A stretch of DNA of 64,000 nt from an uncultured Oscillospiraceae bacterium (GTDB taxonomy: Bacteria; Bacillota; Clostridia; Oscillospirales; Oscillospiraceae). Shown here one piece after another: positions 17,657 through 26,195 of this stretch. The stretch is from positions 1 to 64,000 of the forward strand of contig CAKTKC010000017.1 of the NCBI GenBank assembly GCA_934569225.1, given 5' to 3'. The notes under the pieces were generated by a model, which did no database searches, was not told where the DNA came from, and saw nothing but the letters and a program-made list of their open reading frames with translations. The translations under genes and the position numbers were made by a program. Within the stretch, counting starts at the first letter, position 1, and every line of letters starts with the position of its first letter.

Positions 17657-17685
17657 TTGTATGACGGCGGCCGGTAGAGTATAAT
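17657..17685 (+). promoter_or_regulatory. Promoter of the FAD-enzyme operon
   Basis: TTGTAT (17657-17662), 17 bp, TATAAT (17680-17685), about 40 bp upstream of the start. Confidence 0.7.
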
Positions 17686-17723
17686 AAGGGAAAAGAGCGC
17701 CTTTGGGCGGAAAGGAATCGGAC

Positions 17724-18938
17724 ATGGTGACAGGAATCATCGGCGCGGGGGCGTCGGGAATGGCGGCGGCGCTGGCTGCGGCGGAAAACGAAAGCGGGCA
17801 GGTCGTCCTCATGGAGCGGCAGGCGAGGGTCGGGCGCAAGCTTCAGGCCACCGGCAACGGCCGCTGCAATTTATCCAATCTCCACGGGACATCCGGCGGC
17901 TACCACGGGGAAAATCCGGGGTTTGCCGACTATGCGCTAAGACAGTTTCCACCAACGGCGGCGCTGGAATGGTTCCGGAGCCTGGGGCTTCTTACCGTGG
18001 CGGAGGAATCCGGGCGGGTGTATCCCTATTCCGATCAGGCAAATTCCGTGGTGGATGTGCTGCGGTTTGCTCTGGAAAAGCCGAATATCACGGTAAAGCT
18101 GGGATTTGAAGCGAAAAAAGTGAAGAAAACGGCTTCCGGCTTCCGCATCATTTCCGGGGACGAGACGGTGGAGTGCGACAGGCTCATTGTCGCCTGCGGC
18201 GGTCTCGCGGGGACAAAGCTGGGGGGCAGCATGTCCGGCTATCAAATTCTGCGGAGCTTCGGCCACAGCTGCACCCGGCTGCGTCCGGCGCTGGTGCAGC
18301 TGAAAAGCAGCTGGAACGCGGTTACGAGCCTGAAAGGCGTCCGCGCCAACTGCCATGCGGTCATTCTACACGACGGAAAGCGGTTTTCCGAAAGCACGGG
18401 GGAACTGCAATTTACCCAGTACGGCCTCAGCGGACCAGTGATTTTCGAGGTGTCCCGGGACGTCTGTCAGGGCGGCGGTGAGTGGCTTTGCCGGCTGGAT
18501 TTCCTGCCGGATATGGCGGAAGACGCCCTGATATCTGAACTGAACCGGCGCAGAAATACCAATCTTCCCGTCTCGGAGCTGTTCACGGGAATCCTCCACA
18601 ACCGCCTTGGCCGGGTGCTGACCCAGACGGCGGGGATTTCCGCGGGCGGGGCGGTCTCCGACCTTTCCGACCAGGAGCTGCGTCAGGCCGCCCATGGGGC
18701 GAAGGCGCTGGCCGTACATCTGACCGAACCCATGGGCATGGACAGCGCCCAGGTGACGGCGGGGGGCATCCTCACGTCGGAATTTGACGAAACGACCATG
18801 GAAAGCCGCCTTGTTCCGGGGCTTTACGCCTGCGGAGAGGTTCTGGACATTGACGGCGACTGCGGCGGCTATAATTTACAGTGGGCGTGGAGCTCCGGCC
18901 GTCTGGCCGGACAGAGCGCCGGGAGGAACGACACATGA
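17724..18938 (+). CDS. HI0933/BaiN-like flavoprotein
   Basis: This 404-residue FAD protein belongs to the HI0933 (YhiN/BaiN) family of NAD(P)/FAD oxidoreductases of uncertain substrate. The dinucleotide-binding loop GIIGAGASGMAAALAAAE is at the N-terminus, with ATGNGRCNLSN and a C-terminal YACGEVLDIDGDCGGYNLQWAWSSG that closes the FAD site. ATG 17724 was chosen because AAAGGAA lies 7 bp upstream and the Rossmann loop follows directly. Its stop overlaps the next FAD enzyme (ATGA), so the two are translationally coupled. Confidence 0.93.
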   Translation: MVTGIIGAGASGMAAALAAAENESGQVVLMERQARVGRKLQATGNGRCNLSNLHGTSGGYHGENPGFADYALRQFPPTAALEWFRSLGLLTVAEESGRVYPYSDQANSVVDVLRFALEKPNITVKLGFEAKKVKKTASGFRIISGDETVECDRLIVACGGLAGTKLGGSMSGYQILRSFGHSCTRLRPALVQLKSSWNAVTSLKGVRANCHAVILHDGKRFSESTGELQFTQYGLSGPVIFEVSRDVCQGGGEWLCRLDFLPDMAEDALISELNRRRNTNLPVSELFTGILHNRLGRVLTQTAGISAGGAVSDLSDQELRQAAHGAKALAVHLTEPMGMDSAQVTAGGILTSEFDETTMESRLVPGLYACGEVLDIDGDCGGYNLQWAWSSGRLAGQSAGRNDT

Positions 18939-20542
18939 TCCGTTTAAGCGATATTTCCCTGCCGCCGGAACACAGCGCCCACCAGCTTCCCTTTGAGGCG
19001 GCGCGGATGCTGCGGATTCCCAACTCCAAAATCCGGGGCGTGCGGATCGTCCGGCGGAGTGTGGACGCCCGGAAAAAGCCCAATGTGCGTATTATTTACA
19101 CCATTGACGTGACGGTGGATGGCAGCGAAAAGAAAATATTGAAGCAAAGCGGCTGCAAGCGGGCGTCCATCGCCCCGGCGACCCGTTACAAGCCGCCGAA
19201 GTCCGCCGGTTCGCCGGAAAAGCGGCCGGTGGTGGTGGGATTCGGCCCCGGAGGCATGTTTGCCGCGCTGATTCTGGCGCTGGCGGGCTGGAAGCCGCTG
19301 GTGCTGGAACGGGGGGAGGACGCCGCGTCCCGCCATGCCAAGGTGGAAAAATTCTTCCAAACTGGCGAGCTGGACACGAAAAGCAACGTCCAGTTCGGCG
19401 AGGGCGGCGCGGGAACCTTTTCCGACGGCAAGCTGAACACCGGGGTCAACAATCCCAGAATCGGCTGGATTCTGGAGCAGTTCGTGGCGGCGGGGGCTAG
19501 GGAGGACATTCTCTACGACGCCAAGCCCCATGTGGGCACCGACGTGCTGCTGACCGTGGTGCAGAATCTGCGCAAACGGATCATCTCTCTGGGCGGCGAG
19601 GTGCGGTTCAACACCCAGGTCACCGGCCTGTGTACGGAGAATGGACGCCTGACCGGACTGAAAATCGCCGACGGGACGGTCATTCCCTGTGACCGGGCGG
19701 TGCTGGCCATCGGACACAGCGCCCGGGATACCTTTGAAATGCTGGACGCTTCCGGCGTTCCCATGGAGCCGAAGCCCTTCGCCATGGGCGTGCGCATCGA
19801 GCAAAAGCAGCGGGACATCGACATTGCCCAATACGGCGGCGAAAACCCCGCCCTGCCTCCGGCGGACTATAAGCTGGTGGAGCATCTGGATGGGGAGACG
19901 GTGTACACCTTCTGCATGTGTCCGGGAGGATACGTGGTGGCGGCGGCCAGCGAGGAAGGCCGGGTGGTCACCAACGGCATGAGCTATGCCGACCGGGACG
20001 GAGAAAACGCCAACGCGGCACTGCTGGTGACGGTGAATCCCGCCGATTTCCCCTACGAAGGCGTTCTCGGCGGGATGCGCTGGCAGCGGGAGATCGAGGG
20101 AAACGCCTACCGCGTCAGTAGCAGCTACCGCGCCCCGGCGCAAAGAGTGGGGGATTTCCTCGCCGGAAGACCCAGCGACCGGCCGGGACGGGTAACCCCG
20201 ACTTACCGTCCGGGGGTGACCTGGTGCGACCTGCACGACGTGCTTCCCGGGAAGATCACCGACGCCATTGCCCAGGCACTGCCCCGGCTGGACGGGAAGC
20301 TGAAAGGCTTTGCAGACCCGGACGCGGTGATGACCGCGCCGGAGACCCGCAGTTCTTCCCCGGTGCGGATTATTCGGGATTCCTCCCGGCAGTCTTCCCT
20401 TCGGGGGCTGTACCCCACGGGAGAGGGCGCGGGCTACGCCGGGGGCATCATGTCCGCGGCCATTGACGGCATTATGACGGCGGAAGCAATCATGATGGAG
20501 GAAAGCGATGAACGAGAAACAGATCAACAAATGGCTCCGTAA
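18935..20542 (+). CDS. COG2509-type FAD-dependent dehydrogenase
   Basis: This 535-residue protein has an N-terminal small domain (about 1-90, MIRLSDISLPPEHS ... VRIVRRSVDARKK) before the FAD-binding loop VVVGFGPGGMFAALILALAG, then LERGEDAASRHAKVEKFF and FGEGGAGTFSDGKLN, and near the end YPTGEGAGYAGGIMSAAIDG. This layout is that of the uncharacterised FAD-dependent dehydrogenases of COG2509. The substrate is unknown. It overlaps the gene before by 4 bp and the CPBP protease gene after by 35 bp, indicating one operon. Confidence 0.92.
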   Translation: MIRLSDISLPPEHSAHQLPFEAARMLRIPNSKIRGVRIVRRSVDARKKPNVRIIYTIDVTVDGSEKKILKQSGCKRASIAPATRYKPPKSAGSPEKRPVVVGFGPGGMFAALILALAGWKPLVLERGEDAASRHAKVEKFFQTGELDTKSNVQFGEGGAGTFSDGKLNTGVNNPRIGWILEQFVAAGAREDILYDAKPHVGTDVLLTVVQNLRKRIISLGGEVRFNTQVTGLCTENGRLTGLKIADGTVIPCDRAVLAIGHSARDTFEMLDASGVPMEPKPFAMGVRIEQKQRDIDIAQYGGENPALPPADYKLVEHLDGETVYTFCMCPGGYVVAAASEEGRVVTNGMSYADRDGENANAALLVTVNPADFPYEGVLGGMRWQREIEGNAYRVSSSYRAPAQRVGDFLAGRPSDRPGRVTPTYRPGVTWCDLHDVLPGKITDAIAQALPRLDGKLKGFADPDAVMTAPETRSSSPVRIIRDSSRQSSLRGLYPTGEGAGYAGGIMSAAIDGIMTAEAIMMEESDERETDQQMAP

Positions 20543-21464
20543 GCGGTTCAGCCCTGTGGGCTGGACGCTGGTGGGATACTATGTGCTGATGAACATTCTG
20601 GTTTCCGTGGCGATGCTGAAAGATGTGGCCGCGGGATATCTGAACGCCTTTATGGAGGGAAACGATCAGTATGTCCCGGATACGGCGGCTCTGGCCGGAA
20701 ACGCCTGGGGGTATATCGCCGCTGTGGCTGTCGCTCTGGTGATCCTGTACGCCTGGAAGGGCGGGGAATTCTGGGGCGGAGAGGTGCTGAGACGGGAGAA
20801 ACCCATGAAGCCGGGAATTCTGCTGTGCATGGTGTGCCTGTGCGCCGGGACGCAGATGGTGAATTTCGTCTGGATCAATCTTCTTGAGCTGGTGATGAAC
20901 TGCTTCGGCCGGTCTGCCATCGGAACGCTGGACGTCGTTTCCGGCAGCTCGGACACCGTCAGCATGTTCCTGTATGCGTCGCTCCTGGCGCCCATTTCGG
21001 AGGAGCTGATCTTCCGGGGCTTCGTCCTGCGGTCGCTGCGGCCCTACGGCAAGCGGTTTGCCATCTTGGGTTCCGCATTTCTCTTTGGTCTGTTCCACGG
21101 GAACCTGCTGCAAACGCCCTATGCGTTTCTGGTGGGACTGGTACTGGGGTATGCGGCGGCGGAGTATTCCGTCGGATGGTCCATGGCACTCCATATTTTC
21201 AACAATCTGGTGCTGGCCGATCTTCTGAGCCGTCTGACGGCAAATTTGCCGGAAATAGCGGCGTCGGTGATCAACCTTATGATTTTCGGCGGCTTTTTTG
21301 CGGCGGCAGCTGCAATTCTGATCGCCAACCGCGCCCGTGTCCGGGCGTACATCCAAAGCGAGTGGATCGACCGCCGGTGCCTGAAATGCTTCTTTTTGAG
21401 CGCAGGTGTGATTGTACTGACGGTTCTGATGGTAATAAACATGGTAATAGCGCTGTCCGCATGA
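20508..21464 (+). CDS. CPBP family intramembrane metalloprotease
   Basis: This 318-residue protein has about eight membrane segments and the CPBP (CAAX/Abi) motifs EELIFRGFVLRSL (EExxxR), FGLFHGNLLQ (second motif, His) and HIFNNLVLADL. These proteases act within the membrane and include self-immunity proteins and CAAX processing enzymes. The ATG lies inside the preceding gene, with GGAGGAAAGCG upstream. Substrate unknown. Confidence 0.92.
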   Translation: MNEKQINKWLRKRFSPVGWTLVGYYVLMNILVSVAMLKDVAAGYLNAFMEGNDQYVPDTAALAGNAWGYIAAVAVALVILYAWKGGEFWGGEVLRREKPMKPGILLCMVCLCAGTQMVNFVWINLLELVMNCFGRSAIGTLDVVSGSSDTVSMFLYASLLAPISEELIFRGFVLRSLRPYGKRFAILGSAFLFGLFHGNLLQTPYAFLVGLVLGYAAAEYSVGWSMALHIFNNLVLADLLSRLTANLPEIAASVINLMIFGGFFAAAAAILIANRARVRAYIQSEWIDRRCLKCFFLSAGVIVLTVLMVINMVIALSA

Positions 21465-21479
21465 TACGGGCAGCGCTAT
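21447..21479. terminator. Terminator between CPBP protease and DUF1294 genes
   Basis: ATAGCGCTG (21447-21455) pairs with CAGCGCTAT (21471-21479). It overlaps the CPBP stop and lies just before the convergent DUF1294 stop. Confidence 0.75.
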
Positions 21480-21483
21480 CATT

Positions 21484-21768
21484 TTACGCAAATATTCCCG
21501 GAAATTTCGCCATTATCACGATGGCGGCGATGATCTGAAGCGCCAGGAGCAGCGGGATGCCGACGGTGAATTTGGGGTGCTTCGTCTTATGGCGCACCGT
21601 GTACATACCCAGCAGACTGCCCACGCTTCCCCCCAGCGCCGCAACGGTCATCAGGGTCGCTTCCGGAATGCGCCAGAGTTTTTTCTTGGCCTTGTGCTTG
21701 TCCACAAGCATAAGCACAAAACCGGCCGCATTGATTGTAACGAGGTAAAGAAGGAGAAGATCTTTCAT
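21484..21768 (-). CDS. DUF1294 membrane protein
   Basis: This 94-residue protein has about three hydrophobic segments. The MLVDKHKAKKKLWRIPE motif and the GGSVGSLLGMYTVRHKTKHPKF segment identify the DUF1294 family (YsdA-like), of unknown function. The start codon is only 27 bp from the divergent lipoprotein start, so the promoter of each gene must lie partly within the other gene or upstream of it. Confidence 0.9.
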   Translation of the reverse strand: MKDLLLLYLVTINAAGFVLMLVDKHKAKKKLWRIPEATLMTVAALGGSVGSLLGMYTVRHKTKHPKFTVGIPLLLALQIIAAIVIMAKFPGIFA

Positions 21769-21795
21769 ACTGATTTCCTTTCGGGAGGGATTTTT

Positions 21796-22284
21796 GTGAA
21801 AAAGCTATGGATTTTACTGGCACTGGCGTCGCTTCTGTGCGGCTGTGCTTCGGAGGAAACCCTGGAAACAATTTCGGACGACATCGTTCAGCCCGTGATG
21901 GCGCAGCCGGGGGAGATATCCGTCCGCCTGCCGGACAACGCCGTGGCACCGGTGCTGGAAAGCGACTCGGAGCAGGTTTATCTCAGCGAGGACTACGAGA
22001 TCATCGTCGAGACCGTCAGCGGCGGGGACTTAAGCGCCACCATTCAGCGGATATCCGGCTATACTCCGGACAATCTGACGGTGATGGAAACGGCGCAGGA
22101 CGGGGCGAAGCGGTATGACTTCGTCTGGGCATCGGCGGGGGAGAACGGCGACCAGCTGGGCAGGGCAGTCATTCTGGACGACGGGAACTACCACTACTGC
22201 CTGTCCGTCCTCCGGGACGCGGACACCACGGAGAAATCCCAGATCGTGTGGCGGGACGTGTTTGACTCGTTTAAGTTAATCTAA
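21796..22284 (+). CDS. Small lipoprotein, function unknown
   Basis: A 162-residue protein with a type II signal peptide, MKKLWILLALASLLCGC, with the lipidated Cys at 17. The mature part is acidic and has no domain I recognise; it contains ISGYTPDNLTVMETAQDG and ends IVWRDVFDSFKLI. The start is GTG with GGGAGGGA upstream; a longer open frame upstream is antisense to DUF1294. Its last 9 bp overlap the end of the convergent WYL regulator gene. Confidence 0.8.
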   Translation: MKKLWILLALASLLCGCASEETLETISDDIVQPVMAQPGEISVRLPDNAVAPVLESDSEQVYLSEDYEIIVETVSGGDLSATIQRISGYTPDNLTVMETAQDGAKRYDFVWASAGENGDQLGRAVILDDGNYHYCLSVLRDADTTEKSQIVWRDVFDSFKLI

Positions 22285-23256
22285 ATACTGCGCCATGGCT
22301 TCCCGGCACAGCTGTACGCAGGCGTCGGCCACGCTCTGGGGATATAGGATTTTCGCCTTGCTGCCGAAGCCGATGACCCAGCTTAAGAACATGGGGGACA
22401 CCGCCACGTTGACGGTGAAGATAAAATGATCGTCCCCGTCGGGAATCAGAAGAACGTCCTTGCCGAAGCGGTCCACCACCACGTTGATCAGACTCCGGTC
22501 GAAGCGCAGCTTCACGGCGGTTTCCTCCCCGGAGAACATCTGAAACAGCCGGGAGGCGTGTTCCGCCAAGGCTTTGCCTGTCAGTTCCGGGCAGGGGGTG
22601 CGGCTTTCTTTCGTCAGGCGGATATTGCTCATGCGGTCAAGACGGTAGGAGGTCACGCCGTGGCGCAGGGAGTGGGCGAGCAGGTAGCAGTTTTCGTTGT
22701 CCTGACACAGACCGTAGGGGCTTGCCTGATAGCTTCTGTCCCGGTATTTCCGTTTGCCGCCCAGATCCCAGTCAAAATACCGGAAGGTGATCTGCCTATT
22801 CTGGGCGATGGCCTCCTGAACAGCGTCCACGTTGAAATAAATGGACTCGTTCATGCTTTTGACCCGCCCGGAAACCAGCACGTCCCGGCGCATGAGCCTT
22901 GCGTCGTGGACGCTGCACTGGCTGCATAGCTTTTCGATCAGCTCCCGGGACTTTTTTTCCGTGAGGAAGCGGCTGGACTGGACGGCATCGATGAGCAGCT
23001 TCAGCTCCGGCAGCTCGAAATTCCGGGAGGCGATGTAGTAGCCGCCGTTTTTTCCGGGGACGGAGAGAATGTCCACGCCGTAATCCTGCAAAGCCGCGAC
23101 GTCCGAGTAGACGGTTTTGCGGTCGCAGACAATATCGTGCTCTTCCAGCATGGAAAGAAGCTCCGACGATCTCACCGGGTGATCCTGGTGAGAATTTTTT
23201 TGCAGGTAGTCGAGGATGTACAGGATTTTCAGCTTCTGATTGTCAGACTTGGGCAT
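22276..23256 (-). CDS. WYL-domain transcriptional regulator
   Basis: A 326-residue DeoR-like regulator: an N-terminal winged helix-turn-helix (KLKILYILDYLQKNS, the recognition segment CDRKTVYSDVAALQDYG) and a WYL ligand-sensing domain (YRDRSYQASPYGLCQDNENCYLLAH) followed by the WCX extension. WYL regulators often sense nucleotides or DNA-damage signals. No operator or target is evident; the divergent neighbour is nfo (endonuclease IV), a plausible target by position only. Confidence 0.92.
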   Translation of the reverse strand: MPKSDNQKLKILYILDYLQKNSHQDHPVRSSELLSMLEEHDIVCDRKTVYSDVAALQDYGVDILSVPGKNGGYYIASRNFELPELKLLIDAVQSSRFLTEKKSRELIEKLCSQCSVHDARLMRRDVLVSGRVKSMNESIYFNVDAVQEAIAQNRQITFRYFDWDLGGKRKYRDRSYQASPYGLCQDNENCYLLAHSLRHGVTSYRLDRMSNIRLTKESRTPCPELTGKALAEHASRLFQMFSGEETAVKLRFDRSLINVVVDRFGKDVLLIPDGDDHFIFTVNVAVSPMFLSWVIGFGSKAKILYPQSVADACVQLCREAMAQYLD

Positions 23257-23323
23257 GCGGATTCCTCCCGGCGGTTATTCCTGACATTATAGCACATCTG
23301 CGCTGCCGGGGGAAAGAGAAAAT

Positions 23324-23352
23324 TTGCTTTTTCCTCTGGAATATGCTATAAT
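23324..23352 (+). promoter_or_regulatory. Promoter upstream of the nfo leader
   Basis: TTGCTT (23324-23329), 17 bp, TATAAT (23347-23352). If used, the hairpin-rich element at 23361-23509 lies in the 5' leader of nfo. A second TATAAT (23517-23522) immediately after the element has only a weak -35 (TTAAGC) contributed by the element end. Confidence 0.6.
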
Positions 23353-23360
23353 ACTATTTC

Positions 23361-23509
23361 TTAATAAAATGATTTTATCATTTTATTCTGCCGTTTCACG
23401 GCAGACCGCCTAGGCGGCGGTAAGAAATGTATTGACTTCGTTTTTTAGCGGCAGTGGCCGCTGGCCGCAATCCTGCGGCAGAATAAAACGCTTTTAAGCG
23501 TTTTATTAA
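23361..23509. repeat. Hairpin-rich MITE-like element in the nfo leader
   Basis: Outer ends TTAATAAAA and TTTTATTAA are inverted copies. Just inside each end is an AT-rich hairpin (AATAAAATGA/TCATTTTATT on the left; AATAAAACGC/GCGTTTTATT on the right), followed inward by CTGCCG/CGGCAG, so both ends share a roughly 30-bp imperfect inverted repeat. The centre has GC-rich palindromes (CCGCCTAGGCGG; GCGGC...GCCGC). No open frame is present. A similar element occurs at 45536-45684. Confidence 0.65.
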
Positions 23510-23543
23510 AAACTCGTATAATGCCCAAAAAGGAGTGAGCGTT

Positions 23544-24371
23544 TTGGGTTATTTTGGCTGTCATCTTTCCGCATCCGGCGGGAACGCGGCGATGGTGAAG
23601 ACTGCGCTGTCCATCGGGGCGAATACCTTCGCGTTTTTTACCCGGAATCCCCGGGGCAGCAAGGCCAAACCGGAGGATCCGGCGGACACGGCAAAAGCGG
23701 CCGCCATGCTGGAAGAAAATCACTTTGGCAAACTGGTCGCCCACGGGGCGTATACCATGAATCTCTGCACTGCCGACGCGGACGCCAGAGCCTTTGCTGC
23801 GGGAATTCTGGAGGATGATCTGCGGCGTATGGCGGCGCTTCCCGGAAATTTCTACAATTTCCACCCCGGCAGCCATGTGGGGCAGGGAACCCAGGTGGGA
23901 ATCGACTATATTGCCGCCGCCCTGAAAAACGCCCTGCGCCACGACTATCCGGTGACGGTGCTGCTGGAGACCATGGCGGGGAAGGGCAGCGAGATCGGCG
24001 GACGGTTTGAGGAACTAAAGGACATTCTGGACGCCGTGGGAAGCGAAAGCGTGGGCGTGTGTCTGGACACCTGCCACGTCTACGACGGCGGCTACGATAT
24101 TGTGAATGACTTAGACGGCGTGCTGGCAGAGTTTGACCGGGTGATCGGCCTGAACAGGCTGCACGCTCTGCACCTGAACGACAGCAAGAACCCCTTTTCC
24201 AGCCACAAAGACCGCCATGAATGTCTGGGAAAGGGCAGCCTGGGGCTGGAAACCTTCCGCCGCATTGTGAACCATCCGCGTCTCAAGGACAAGCCTATGA
24301 TTCTGGAAACCCCCAACGAGCTGCCCGGCTACGCCGAGGAAATCCGGATTCTGCGGGAAATGGAAGCCTGA
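23544..24371 (+). CDS. nfo: Deoxyribonuclease IV (endonuclease IV)
   Basis: This zinc-dependent AP endonuclease acts in base excision repair. The 275-residue protein begins GYFGCHLSASGGNAAMV and carries the family signatures NFHPGSHVG, GVCLDTCHVYDGGYD and the HLNDSKNPF...KDRHECLGKG segment that supply zinc ligands. The start is uncertain: TTG at 23544 is favoured because AAGGAG lies 8 bp upstream; GTG at 23535 overlaps that site. It is divergent from the WYL regulator gene. Confidence 0.95.
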   Translation: MGYFGCHLSASGGNAAMVKTALSIGANTFAFFTRNPRGSKAKPEDPADTAKAAAMLEENHFGKLVAHGAYTMNLCTADADARAFAAGILEDDLRRMAALPGNFYNFHPGSHVGQGTQVGIDYIAAALKNALRHDYPVTVLLETMAGKGSEIGGRFEELKDILDAVGSESVGVCLDTCHVYDGGYDIVNDLDGVLAEFDRVIGLNRLHALHLNDSKNPFSSHKDRHECLGKGSLGLETFRRIVNHPRLKDKPMILETPNELPGYAEEIRILREMEA

Positions 24372-24481
24372 AAGAATCCACATTTCACCTTAAGAAAATG
24401 TTCATTTGACATCTGAACGAAAATGTGTCATGTTATAAGCTATAAAGAGCAAAAAATACCCGAAGAAAGGAGGGTGATGGT

Positions 24482-26191
24482 ATGCAGGATATTCTGGAAT
24501 CCCTGACTCTGGTGCAGGAAAACTACGCTGGCTCCTATATGGGGATTCTGCGGTATGCCGTGCCGGTGCTCAGCGCCATATTGCTTCTGCGGTGCGTCCT
24601 GCCTCTGCTGACCTTCCGGCGGGAGCCGGAAATCTGGGCGTGGCTGAACATGACCGACGGCAGCCAGATTCCCATCACCCATTGGGAGAACGTCATCGGC
24701 CGGAGCAAATCCAGTGACGTGACCATCGACTTTCCCACCGTATCCCGGAACCACGCGGTTCTGACCCGGTACGACGACGGCAGCTGGACGATCACGGACG
24801 CCGGTTCCAAGGACGGAACGCTGGTCAACGGGAGAAAGGTGCAGATCTGCGCGTTAAAGCCCAAAGACCGTATCTCCATCGGCGGCGTGGAAATGCAGCT
24901 CCAGCCCATTACGGAGCATCAGGAGGCGCGTCAGGCGGAGCTTCGCACCAAGGCCGCCAGCGGCTGGGACAGCGTGGCGAACCTGATGATGCTGTCCATT
25001 CTGCAATGCCTGATGCTGCTGGGCTTCCTGCTGGGGCTGGGACAGGAGACGATCCCCAGCGTTCTCATGGGCTTCGGCGGTATTTTCCTGGGGCAGTGGG
25101 TGCTGTACCTGTTCTACTGCATGATTCACCGGAAATCCTTTGAGGTGGAGACCATGGCCTTCTTCCTGTGTACCATGGGCATGGCCGCCATCGCCACGGT
25201 AAAGCCTGGAGAGACGCTGAAACAGCTTGCCGCCATGGCGCTGGGCGTGGTGACGTTTCTCATCATCGGCTGGTCGCTGCGGGATCTGGAACGGGCGAAG
25301 GTCGTCCGGTATCTGGCCACGGTGGCGGGCGTGGGCTTCCTGATGGTGACGCTGGTGTTCGGCACCGAGTATTACGGCGCGAAAAACTGGCTGATCATCG
25401 GCGGACTGTCCTTACAGCCGTCGGAACTGAGCAAGGTCTGCTTCGTCTATGCCGGCGCGTCCACCATGGACAGAATCATGAGCAAGCGGAATATTTACAT
25501 TTTTATCGCCTATTCCATTCTCATCTGCGGCCTGCTTGCCCTGATGAACGATTTCGGCACGGCGCTGATTTTTTTCTGCGCCTTCCTTGTGATCGCGTAT
25601 CTCCGTTCCGGCAGCATGGGCACCGTGGCGCTGGCTGTTACGGCGCTGATCTTCGCCGGGGTGCTGGCGCTGAAAATCGCGCCCCACGCCCTGCGGCGGT
25701 TTTCCGTCTGGCGGCATGTGTGGGACGATCCCCTGAATGCCGGTTACCAGCAGGTTCAGGCGCTGATGTGCGTGGCCTCCGGCGGCCTGTTCGGCCTGGG
25801 GCCGGGACAGGGCTTCCTGAAACACGTGTTCGCGGCGGACTCCGACATCGCCTTTGCCACCATTTCCGAGGAATGGGGGTTGATCTTGGCGGTGATGATG
25901 GTGCTGTGCGTGGCGGCCTACGGCTTCTTTGCCATCCGCACCGCACGGGTCGCCCGGAGCAGCTTCTACTCCATCGGCTCCTGCACCGCCGCCAGCATCC
26001 TGGTCATTCAGACCATTCTGAACTGCCTCGGCACGCTGGATATTCTGCCCTTCACCGGCGTGACCTTCCCGTTCCTGAGCAACGGCGGCACCAGCATGAT
26101 CGGCGCCTGGGGGCTGCTGGCCTTCGTCAAGGCGGCGGACACCCGGCAGAATGCCAGCTTTGCCGTCCGCCTGAACAAGAAGGGAGCGTGA
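24482..26191 (+). CDS. FHA domain fused to FtsW/RodA/SpoVE polymerase
   Basis: This 569-residue membrane protein has an N-terminal membrane helix (about 18-40), a cytoplasmic FHA domain (about 55-130: IGRSKSSDV, SRNHAVL, SKDGTLVNGRKV with the Gly-Arg, Ser and Asn-Gly phosphothreonine-binding residues) and then a ten-helix SEDS glycosyltransferase (QPSELSKV, NDFGTALIFF, AFATISEEWG, FPFLSNGGTS). SEDS proteins polymerise lipid II together with a class B PBP, and one is encoded 4 bp downstream. The FHA fusion suggests control by Ser/Thr kinase signalling (inference). Confidence 0.93.
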   Translation: MQDILESLTLVQENYAGSYMGILRYAVPVLSAILLLRCVLPLLTFRREPEIWAWLNMTDGSQIPITHWENVIGRSKSSDVTIDFPTVSRNHAVLTRYDDGSWTITDAGSKDGTLVNGRKVQICALKPKDRISIGGVEMQLQPITEHQEARQAELRTKAASGWDSVANLMMLSILQCLMLLGFLLGLGQETIPSVLMGFGGIFLGQWVLYLFYCMIHRKSFEVETMAFFLCTMGMAAIATVKPGETLKQLAAMALGVVTFLIIGWSLRDLERAKVVRYLATVAGVGFLMVTLVFGTEYYGAKNWLIIGGLSLQPSELSKVCFVYAGASTMDRIMSKRNIYIFIAYSILICGLLALMNDFGTALIFFCAFLVIAYLRSGSMGTVALAVTALIFAGVLALKIAPHALRRFSVWRHVWDDPLNAGYQQVQALMCVASGGLFGLGPGQGFLKHVFAADSDIAFATISEEWGLILAVMMVLCVAAYGFFAIRTARVARSSFYSIGSCTAASILVIQTILNCLGTLDILPFTGVTFPFLSNGGTSMIGAWGLLAFVKAADTRQNASFAVRLNKKGA

Positions 26192-26195
26192 GCGG

